From contig NC_061455.1 of NCBI RefSeq assembly GCF_022581195.2, positions 6,506,120 through 6,570,119 of the forward strand: 64,000 nucleotides of DNA, read 5' to 3'. The DNA is from Helicoverpa zea (Eukaryota > Arthropoda > Insecta > Lepidoptera > Noctuidae). Numbering within the stretch: position 1 is the stretch's first letter; every line of letters starts with the position of its first letter. The notes under the pieces are model-generated. The model did no database searches, was not told the origin of the DNA, and was given only the letters and a program-made list of their open reading frames with translations. Below are positions 50,901 to 61,300 of this stretch, piece after piece. Both the position numbers and the translations under genes were made by a program.

Positions 50901-52810
50901 GCAATAGCAGTTTTAACCATATCGGGCATTCTGCTACTAATATAAGACCAATCGTATTCCAACGACATTCGATTGGTTTGCGATTGGTCTGCTATTTTGG
51001 TGATTTTGGTCTATACGGTAGTTTGCTCTACAATCATATTGCAATCGTAAATCATTTGCAGACAATATGATTCATTATTGAATGACAGAAAAGGATAAAA
51101 ACGTTAATTTCAAAGAAAAAATAGCGGAATGCCACATACGCTTCAATCGTAATTGAGTCGGGATTGGATCTCAGTCGAACGTGAATCGTGGGTAAATCGC
51201 TTAAGTAAAATTAGGAGAATCGGGCCCCAGGTCTGTTTTGGCAAAGTCATCGTAAGTTCCTTGTGAATAATGCACAGCAACACTAGGTATGTACATCATA
51301 TCACACATGATAAATGAATGCCTTTCTAGCGAGCAAACAATATAATAATATAAATTACTGAATACGGGTCATATCGTTATTATTACGATTGGAAGCAGGA
51401 GGGCGTAATAGGTCAGTACTATCAGGGCCATGCCGACGACCCTCCTTAAACATTCTGAGCTAATAACAAGTCTCAAAGCATGACGCAATTTTGTACGTCG
51501 TATTTAATATATTCTGATGATTTATTCTGGAGCTGCTATTTTTGCGAATTCAGTTGCACCGTGAGTTAATCCTTCGTGCACTCATAAATAATCTTAAGCA
51601 CGAGTCCTACCCACAAAAAAAATAATCATTCCCAAGAATTGTATTACGATACAATACAAAAAAATATATTATTTAGGAAAAGTAAAAATGTTACTGAGTG
51701 TAGGTAGGTATACCAGTCAGTCTATGGTTAAAAGTAGGTAATATACTTAACCATGGGATGACTAACAGTGCCTATTACTATTAAATTAATTGATCATAAC
51801 TGTATCCTAATACAAATAACACTTGTCTTTATGGAAGACTCATCTTAATTGATGAAGAAACACGTGGTCAAACACAGTTGTGTGGCGCAGATAGTTTAAA
51901 CACAAGAGTTTGATGATAATCATTTTTTAACATAAGTACCTAACTAATGAGACTGCACTGTTATATTTTAACATTAGATACAAATTGTCTTGAAATTATT
52001 CCATGTAGGACTTAATTCCAATGTTGTTTTTTCGATTTGTGGGTAGAGCCTTTATTAAAATTTCGAAAGAGGCCTTGACCTCAGAATTCATTTCGATATT
52101 AACATCAGGAATGCAGTCAAATAAGATATGCTGACACCTGTGAGCTCGTAAAACTGGCTTGTGCTTACAAATAATCAAGTAATTCCATCCGTCGTTAATT
52201 GGCAGAATCTCCATCTTCCGCTTACCCACTAGCAGCGAATTGTATTCGCCATTATGAACCTCAAGGCTCCAAATCTTTCATTTCCAAAAGAAATGTGTTT
52301 GGATCTTACTCAATAACCTGTTCCGTGTATATCAGCTCAGTTTCCTTTTGCAATTCCAAGTGGGTATGAATAACAACCAGCGTTAATCCCTGACTAAAGA
52401 ACCGCGCAATATTACAAACCGGGACTTTCATCACTATCTCGGATAAGATCAGTTTGGATCAAAATTGTCATGCAATAAATGTTGTTATTATGGATACGGC
52501 TAAGTATATCTATCACATGTATTTACTCTGAATATCTTATCGATAAGAGTTGCGATGAAACACTGTGTGGTAATGATTACGTTACCGAAAAAAATATGTT
52601 CATGCAATCAATAAGAAATTATTTAAGTTAAAAAATGTTACACTTCATCAGAGAACGTTTATAAGTGATCTTTTGTTCCGCAAACATTAAAACTAATTTA
52701 GATATTATCTCGTCACATGCTTCAATATTACTCACCTTTTTCCCGTTAACAAAGAATACCAACTCCGTACATATATCACCGCTTTCCTCTTCTATATTCA
52801 ATAGACCCAT
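44996..52810 (-). CDS. Xdh: Xanthine dehydrogenase, paralogue 1
   Basis: Eight exons: 52736-52810, 49834-49988, 47223-49407, 46832-47140, 46411-46748, 45488-46292, 45226-45393, 44996-45046; 1361 aa, in phase throughout. Molybdenum/FAD/2Fe-2S enzyme converting hypoxanthine to xanthine to uric acid in the cytosol. Order: first 2Fe-2S cluster (LGCAEGGCGAC, residues 53-62), second cluster (QCGFCTPG at 124-127; NLCRCTGYR at 159-161), FAD domain (VVGNTEVGVEVKF, GGNIMTGSPISDLNP, FFTGYRKN), Moco domain. Catalytic residues visible: QEHFYLET, GGGFGGKE (Glu about 834), FRGFGGPQ (Arg about 944), GTEMGQGLHTK and AVGEPPLF (Glu about 1293). The FAD-domain signatures QEPIFPPELK and FTGYRK and the C-terminal PWNVVP favour XDH over aldehyde oxidase. 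The exon 2 donor is a non-standard GTATCC, shared with the paralogue. In insects it supplies urate for excretion and integument pigment. Confidence 0.95.
50429..50451. repeat. Short perfect hairpin
   Basis: GTGTCCGGG, five-base loop GAAAA, then CCCGGACAC. The word TGTCCGGG recurs twice just downstream (about 50578-50605). Probably part of a small repeat in XDH1 intron 1. Confidence 0.6.
50838..51228. mobile_element. 391-bp MITE in XDH1 intron 1
   Basis: Perfect 18-bp terminal inverted repeats GGGGCCCGATTCTCCTAA at 50838 and, on the minus strand, at 51228. The interior is rich in ATTGCGAT/CGATTG words and has no coding capacity. A target duplication is not clear (CAGG lies near both ends but overlaps the repeat). 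Non-autonomous DNA element. Confidence 0.75.
52535..52548. promoter_or_regulatory. Palindrome with DRE/GATA motifs in XDH1 intron 1
   Basis: TCTTATCGATAAGA is a perfect 14-bp palindrome holding the DRE core TATCGATA and two back-to-back GATAA sites. It lies 190 bp inside intron 1. GATA factors act in insect fat body, a main site of XDH expression (known biology); use here is inferred. Confidence 0.35.
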
Positions 52811-52869
52811 CGTCGCGAGGATCTTATTTTTTTGATTAAACAATAATGAATGTATGTAAGATGGTGACA

Positions 52870-52903
52870 CGTCTCACTTTATGGCGGTTCGAAACACAAC
52901 TGG
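52870..52903 (-). promoter_or_regulatory. XDH1 core promoter: Inr plus DPE
   Basis: On the minus strand an initiator-like GCCAGTTG places +1 at the A of CAGT (52901). AGACGTG starts at exactly +28 (AGACG = 52874-52870), a perfect arthropod downstream promoter element (RGWYV). No TATA box is needed. The predicted 5' UTR to the ATG at 52810 is 91 nt, close to the 97 nt predicted for XDH2. Confidence 0.6.
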
Positions 52904-55301
52904 CGAGTGACGATGTATGATGTATGGTCGCGTGGTCGTCTGCCTGCCTCTTGTTATCCGCCTCGAGCGCGGTACATCCACATGGACAGACAACCAGTAA
53001 TAAACAACTTGTTATCTCCACAGTCTTTATTATTGAAGTTATAAAAAGAGCAACTTGTGAAATCTTTCTGTATTCATAATCATACGAAATGAACTTGATA
53101 CATCGAGGTCGTTAATAACTCGTTAGAAACAACGAAATCAAAACCTGTAAGAGGCAGGTGGTCTATAAAAAATAGGCAAATCAACATATTTATGAGACAA
53201 ACTGACTACGAGATCAGGTTGTTTTCATTTATTTACCTTATTTAGAATTACATCAGTGCAAAATTAATGACTTCCTACACGGATATGTCGATACGTTTTT
53301 ATGTAAGTATTGAACTTTTTATAATCAAACCTTTTATTTATGTAACCGTACCTAACTGTCCATCTAATTCCAACAAAAAATGAGGAATAAGAACATTTGC
53401 CTGAACTATAAGAAGCCACCATTTTTTTATCTGCAATTCTCTTAGTTATCTTTCAGGTATTTCTACTTTTTTCCAAACTATCGCGAATCAAAGTTGGGAC
53501 CACTCATCCCTTTAGCACTTGGTAAGGTAACAAATAGACCATTAAGGCTGATAAAGCAATGTTTACTTTGTAGGAAATATGATCGTGACAGGAAATATAA
53601 TATGTGTTTCAATACATTCTAAAGAAAACATTAAATTAACATGTATTGGTTTACGAAAAGACAGTGAAACAAAATAACCAGCTACCTATGCCAAAACATG
53701 TCCCGTAAATTCTACGCTCCTTTAGGTAAATGTTTAAGAAGAATTGTTGTCCCAGGAACATAAAAAACTTTTTTTTACCTAAAAGCAGGCAGTTTCTTGA
53801 GTAAAGATATATCATAACTTTTCCCCGTGCCAGCTATGTACCTACTTGAGTCATTCCATTTTGGGTCAAACTTCCTTCTTTATAGCTTTGGTCAAAACAT
53901 GCAAAACAGTGATTGTTGACTAAACATTATTTTCCTCTACCTGCATAATAAATTTTACTCCAAGTAACTTGAAACCTGCTTACGTTTGCTGGTGCATTAT
54001 AGCAAAATCACTGCACCGTTGATTAGGTTTCAAACTCGTAGACATCACACAATCGCCAGACTAGCCGATCCCACTGTCGTTGCGCTATACTTAGGTACTT
54101 TCGGCAACGTAACTGCATATAGAATGGGCATATACATATTTATTACTCTCTGTATCTGTAGGTCATATTCGAAGATTAATTTGGTACTTTTTGTGTCCTT
54201 TTGCACTAGTGATACAAGCCTGTGAAAGTGCCTATCCAATTTTAGATGCAAATTGTTCTATTGTTTAATCAGACCGATTTGATTTTTTTACTACGTATGT
54301 ACTCCCAGGTCAAATAGTAAAATAGCTATTCCTACCACAGGACCAACTATTAACTCGATGCCCACTTCCTGCACTTGGCGCATAGGTCACATAAATTGCT
54401 ACCTGTCACCTAGAGCTTGTTGGTCTTGAACATGGTACAAAATACTTAATAAGGTTAATAAGTCTTATACGGTAGAAATGCAGGCCTCGATATTCAAAAA
54501 TAATTCGCCTAACTAGCGTTTTGGCTTATTATTTTTTCTCTCCCTTAATAACAAATTAAACTTAGTCTTTCTGTTACTGTTAATACTGTTACAGCCTTTT
54601 TATCGTCCCACTGCTGGGCACAAGCCTCTTCTAACACGGAGTCTTTCTGAAAAAATTGTCGTGTTTCTTTTTTGTGACTTGTCAATGAACAATTAGTTTA
54701 AGCTGCAATTAATCGCAACAGAAGGCGAAATAGGTAATTCGATGCAGGTACCTAGCTGACTTTAATGCTTATGTATTGATTTTTTTATAGGTATTCTTAC
54801 GCAGTATATAAAAACGTACCTAATAATTTTATTAATCGAGGCTCAATCAGAAACAATTCATTTAAGATGATAACAAAATGTTTTATTCAACTAATGTTAT
54901 AAGCGTTAGGGCTTCGTTGTTCCAGGTGAAAATGTCTCCTCATAAGCAATATACCTTCCAATTACTTACTTTCATTTCTTTAGTGAAGCCCTTAAGTAGT
55001 TAAAAGAATTAATCTATGCCTCCTTTCTTATCTGTAAAAATGGTCTTCTTTTTTACCGGAAGAAACCGGAAGAATAGGAAAATAAAACACTACATTAAAA
55101 CATGCAATAGATATATTATGTACGTATTTTTTAATCTTTTTGCGAAGTTTTGTATGTAGCACACACATGCTCTTAAAAATAGCAGTATCAGTATTTACTG
55201 AAATTATGTAACATCAAATACAGTGATAACATATTTACATCATAGTTCTCAAAACAGTGAATAAGACTTAATCATTAGGTATAATATACCGCTATACAAT
55301 A
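52902..55301. other. Intergenic spacer between the two XDH genes
   Basis: 2.4 kb between the XDH1 start and the XDH2 3' end. It holds the XDH1 upstream region, with TTATC (GATAA) sites at about 52954 and 53012, a dispersed repeat fragment at about 54590, and no supported coding exon. Confidence 0.5.
54590..54650 (+). repeat. Dispersed repeat fragment
   Basis: ACAGCCTTTTTATCGTCCCA followed by CTGCTGGGCACAAGCCTCTT and CTAACACGGAG matches, from memory, a highly repeated lepidopteran sequence. It is truncated at both sides. Confidence 0.5.
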
Positions 55302-55307
55302 TTTATT
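55302..55307 (-). terminator. Candidate poly(A) signal of XDH2
   Basis: TTTATT on the plus strand (AATAAA on the gene strand) begins 12 nt after the TGA stop codon, implying an unusually short 3' UTR if used. Confidence 0.5.
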
Positions 55308-55319
55308 GAATGCAGATCT

Positions 55320-58300
55320 TCAAGCGATAACATTCCAAGGTTTTCCTTTGGTGGTTATTGTAGGTTTCACCTGAAACAATTAGGTATGTATATAGAAAAA
55401 TGTAGGTTTAGGTAAGTACAGTCGCACCATTTCAGTAAAGGTTATTATCATTTCAATATTGCTGCGCCTAGCGACAACAGATATGGATAAACCTATAAAA
55501 TCAGGTTTAATCTACACGCAGATAAGTACCTACTTACCTGTTTATTAAATTTCGTATTAACAGAAAAAAAAAGACGAAAAAAAATAAACCAACAGCTGAT
55601 GCGAAAAGCGAGGGCGACGTGATGCTGCCTTGTGGCACTCTCTGGTATTAAGCCAAAATGTTGGAAAATTAAGGATTCGGTACCTAAGTGCCCACGTCTA
55701 TTGTTAAGGGTAATTTTAGTTAATTTTTTTACTTCAGTCTGCATAAACGAAAATTTTCTTTAGATAAGTATTTATATAGCAAATACCTGTTTAGTAATCA
55801 GATCTTCACAAGCCATCCTAATTCGAGCGCATGTTGCTGGTGAATCCAGCACAAAGTCTGGAGATTCTCCACGGTCTAGCCGAGCTGCCTTTATCGCTTC
55901 TTTGATTGCGAAAAATACTGATGCTGCAAGGAATAGCGGCGGTTCTCCCACAGCCTGAAATAAACGTTCGAGTAATTTATTATGGTAATATGGCAAACAG
56001 AATATTTTTTACCAGAAACACCGTAACTTACAACTTCCCTTCATATAGCTACAAAAAAACTTAGAAGAAAATTACCTTTGATGAATAGACTGCACGTGGA
56101 TTCGGTGCACCCTTGAGCAAAGAAACGTTAAACACTTTCGGAATGTCTGAAAATCCTGGTATCTTATATGCTCCAGGGCCTCGTGAAAGTGCTTCCCCGT
56201 TAGCTGAGAATACCATTTCCTCCAATGTGTAAAAGCCATACCCTTGCATGAAAGCACCTTCTATTTGTCCTATATCTATGGCAGGGTTCAAACTTTCTCC
56301 GACATCCATAACGATATCTGTTTGAAGGACCTGATGATCGCCCGTCAGACAATCGATGATTACTTCAGAACAAGCCACTCCATAAGTAAAATATTCAAAT
56401 AGATTTCCGGAATTCGTCTCTGGGTTATATTCTATCTTTGGAGCAGCATAAAATCCAGTGGCCGATAATTGTACTCTATTCACCCAAGCATCTATGACCC
56501 AGTCTTCCCATTTACCAGTCGGATTTTTTGCTTTAAATGGTTCTAGCCTTGCTTTCAACGATTTACACGCTTCTACAACTGCCATGCCATAAAGATCAGA
56601 ACTGATACTTGCAGCAGTTGGAGAACTGTTTGGAACTTTATCTGTCGACATTTCGCTAATGTGAATTTTCGTGTAATCTATTTCAAGCACTCGTGACGCA
56701 ACTTGTATCATTTTTGTAAAGAGTCCTTGACCCATTTCTATTCCTCCTATTGAAAGCAGGACAGATCCATCTTTATACACCAACAAAAGTGCACCTGCTT
56801 GCATTAAAACATCGGTTTGGAAAGATATACCATATTTAGTTGGAACCAAGCTGAGCCCTTTCTTTTTCCATCTATTTTGCCTGCAAAAAGTTTAAAGAAA
56901 GCATGTTATTATTAAATATAAAGTAGCTTCACGTCAAAGTTATTTAATAACTAATCATTCATTTATTTACCTATTAAATTCCTCAACGTCTTTCTTCCGC
57001 TTCCAATAATGAGAAGTTTCAATACATTTATTCCAACATCTTGGTAAAGTACAGTACGTCAGCTTCTGGTTAAAATGTGTCATTGCACCCTCCTGGTAAA
57101 GATTTATTTGAACTATCTGTTCATAAGTCTTTCCTAATGTTGAAGCTATATGACGCATCATGGTTTCTGCAGCGAGCATTGCCTTAGGAGCACCGAAGCC
57201 TCTGAATGCTGTATTCGAAGGCATATTGGTTTTACAAAGATATCCATGTACCTCCGCATTTGGTATGAAATAGCAATTGTCAACGTGCACTATCGCCCTT
57301 TCCATCATCTGCAATCATTTATTTATTAATACATATTAATATATAGTTAAAAGATCTTATATTTAACAAATAGAATTAAAACCATCCCTACCGAGCAAGA
57401 TATGTCCATGGAATTGCCTGCGTTACCATAAATCTCAAATTTAGCACCAGTTATTTTTCCGTCTTCGGTAAATCCTACTTTATATTTGATCAAACAAGGA
57501 TGTCTATACCCAGAAGCCTGCATATCTTCATCCCTGTCTAGTACAGCTCTAACAGCTGTCTTTAGCTTATATGCCGCTATAGCAACGGGTATAGCCAATA
57601 TAGTAGCTCTTGTTTCTTTACCACCGAAACCACCTCCGACCCTTTTAACTTTAGCAACAACTTTATGGTTAGGTATTCGAAGTGCTGCCGAAGCTATATG
57701 CTGAAAAAAAAATGAATAATTTAGGTAAATCATTTATTCGGACGACAAGTTATTGCATTTCAAATTGTGAAATGTTTAAACTTACTGCTACTTCCTCTGG
57801 GTTTTGTGTTGTAGCTGTAATTTCAAGCTCATCTTCTCTTCTTATAGCGTAAGCAGAAATAGTCTCAAGGTAAAAGTGTTCCTGTGCACCACTTCTTACG
57901 TGTCCTTCTACAACATGACTTGATTTTGCAAGTGCCTCATTTAAGTCGCCTTTTCGAATAATCCGTGGATACCCGGAGAAAAATGAACCGTGCGTTATTG
58001 CATCTTCGAGCGTTACAATAACGGGCTCTATGCGCTCATATTTAACAACTACTAAATCCTTTCCTCTCCTAGCTGCACTTTCTGAATTAGCCACGACTGC
58101 TCCAATTACACAAGCACGACTAGTAACCAGTTTGCTAGAAAATATTTCTTCATCTTTTATTATAGGACCCAATTTATTACATTCTCTATCTAAATCAGCG
58201 GCAGACAGGAATGCTTTTACTCCTGGCACCAAAATAGCTTTACTAGCATCAATTGATTTAATTCTTGCATGTGCTTCTGTACTGAAAACTAGCTTTAAGT

Positions 58301-61300
58301 ATAGCTCTCCTGTAACGGGATGAATATCATCACAATATATCGCCTCACCAGTGGCTTGTTTAAGGGCTGACGTATGTGTTATTGGTCGCCCAACAGCGTC
58401 TGATGCTACCTGATCGTTATTCTTAATTTCAAAGTATTGTGAACTGCATGGATGATTTATTGCTATTTCTTCAACACCGCTAAAATCTTCATTCACATTC
58501 ATGTTCTCAGAAGTGTTAGGTTGGTTGATATTTTGTAACACATATAAATAAAACCTAAAAAATAGACTCAAACAGAGTGATTTCCGATAATCGGCCATTC
58601 CTCCAGGCGCTGAAATATCTAGTTGCAATTCGTTTGTTAGAGATTCAAATGCTACATTTAGCATTTCTTTATTCCATCCTTTTCCTTTAATTAATTCTGA
58701 AGTAGCTTTAGCACAAATAGTAGTGGGTCCCATACCACCGTAACATAATGTTGCATTTAATACTGATTTGGTAATTGGATCGTAGGTAACATTGAACGCA
58801 GACGTTACTATAGAAATGTCGTCTTCTTTTCGTCGAGCTTGTTTATACGCTTTAAAATATTGCAGACTTTTGGTGAACGGAATTTCAACAGATACGACAA
58901 TTTCGTCATCGTCGAGTCCAGTTTTTCTATATCCTTTAAAGAAATTATCATCGACAATAACTTTTCTTTCACCCCTACTCTTGCTGTGAATGTTCAGTAC
59001 AGCGGAACATGCCATCAGGATGGGATTTAAGTCTGATATTGGACTAGCTGTTATTATATTACCCACAAGAGACGCCACATTACGGATTTGATCACCAGCA
59101 AACCAATGAAGCATTTCTTTTATTGCTGCATATATTTTCGCTTTAGTGGGATTTTCATCAATTTGTTTTTGGAGAAAACTGGACAATTCATTTAACGTTG
59201 TTGTAGCCCCTATTACAATACCCTGATCCGATACAGTGCAAAAGTTCATTTCCGATATAATTAATGGATACAGCAACACTGGATAGACTTTCTTTTTAAA
59301 TTTAACTTCTACTCCTATTTCACTATTGCCAGCAATAATTTTTGAAGATGGATCGGTGGATTTTATTTTGAGTAAACCATCAAGCGTTTTTGGCCGTATC
59401 CATGTAACATGTTCTCCAGCGAAAAATAGATACTCTTCCGAGTAACTGGCATCTATCTTTAGTTCTGGTGGGAAAATGGGTTCTTGAGAAGGATCGTATG
59501 GTTTGAATGAAGATTTATTAAACAGTTCGGCATCATTATTTTTAGCTGTCTTATTTCGACAACAGTCAGCGCCCATTGCACAAGAAGTGCTTCCACTTTC
59601 ACGGCAGTAATGCCTTTCCCATCCTTCTACAAATGTTTTGAACCCCTCAATGATTGGTCTGTAACCAGTGCATCTGCAGAGGTTTCCCTGTAAGGCCGTC
59701 TCTATATCACTATAATTAATTTTGCCCTTGTTTCTAAGTAGAGCATACATAGACATTACTATGCCGGGTGTACAGAAGCCACATTGAGATCCATGAGCTT
59801 TCGCAATCCTCTCCTGGACAGGGTGCAAGCGTTCTTGTGTAGAACCAATCCCTTCAACGGTAGTGACTGCTAAGCCGTGCATGGCGCAAACAGGTGTCAA
59901 ACATGCATTAACCGCAATGTGTCTATTCGAAATATTACATAGTTAAGGATGTTATATCAATTAATTGATATCTTCTAATATATGTATTAAACATAATTAT
60001 TATTCTGATAAAATTAACGCACTTTGTAGTGAAAAGCAATCGCAACAAACTCAGGTCTAAGGTTGAAGGCTATAAAGGTTAACATAATTTTAACAAGATG
60101 TTTAATTATTTAATTTAAATATTGCCATCAGATGAATATAAACACATTTAAATGTTATAATGTGTGAAAAATAAAAGTAGAGTTGTCCGATTAATTATTT
60201 AAAAAACCCAAAAAAAGTTGCGCCCAACGTGGGGCTCGAACCCACGACCCTGAGATTAAGAGTCTCATGCTCTACCGACTGAGCTAGCCGGGCTGTGTGA
60301 GGAAGCTCGAAATTACCTATAATATTGTTAATTTGTTTTAAAGGATACTTGACACGATTTTCGTTCTTCAAATATTGAGAAACCATGACTGTGCATGCAC
60401 CGCAGCCTCCTTCTCCGCATCCATATTTTGTGCCCGTTAGCAGAAGTTTTTTGCGAAGATAAAATAGTAGTGTCCATTCTGGATCTGGATTGTCTTCTAC
60501 GACCTGGAATTGGAGGTGGGAATTAATAAGCAAATAGGTAGGACATATTCTGAAGATATAGCGACAGATGTGGTATCCTCATTTATCGCAATAATTGAAA
60601 GGTATTAAGAATGGTGGTGAAGTATTTAAGTGAAAGGGGACATATAAACACAATGTAATTCGATCTAGCCTGACGCTTGACACGATTGCGTAAGTATTTG
60701 ATCAAGGTTGTCACCAAGCACAAATCTAAATTGTTCTAACATTATTGACGAGTTGCGGTTTATAGACAATGGACAAAACAGCTTCATACGAAAATCTGGC
60801 TCCGAATCATCAACAAAACATATTATATAATTACGACTTACAACTTGGGTTATCACAATGCGGATATCAGCCACATGAGGGTTAGATTGGTGGTCGACCC
60901 CTTTTATTTGGTTATCTATTAATTTTGTAATAATTTTCCTTTACTCGAATACACCTTCCACCTTTTAGTATGATATTTAAAAGAACTGCACTTATTAATT
61001 AAAAACATCAATATCGGAAACAGCTACCTACATAGATAGGTAGATGAACACTGTTGTTTGCTTATTTCAAAATATAGGACCCATTTTATCAGGTTTAATA
61101 TTTCCTAGCCCTAGCAGAGTGGAGGTAATCAACACTCGCATCACCACTGCTTAGCAAAACATGTGGTAGGTACCTGATTACCTAGCAAACAGGTGGTTAG
61201 GTGTCTACAATGTAAACATCGCAGCATTCTTTTATTAGGGTAATCCCAATTTTTCTGATGCTGCTCATAAAAATTAAGAAAGATCGCTAAGGATCGCTAA

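Noticed and set aside
52628..52870. Longer N terminus for XDH1 starting at 52870
   Set aside because: That start would be GTG, not ATG; the ATG at 52810 has a good context and gives a 25-residue first exon, close to the 24 residues of XDH2.
60195..60533. Open frame continuing from XDH2 exon 2 through the tRNA gene
   Set aside because: Read-through of intron 2; the GTATCC donor at 60348 joins in phase to exon 3 and matches the paralogue.
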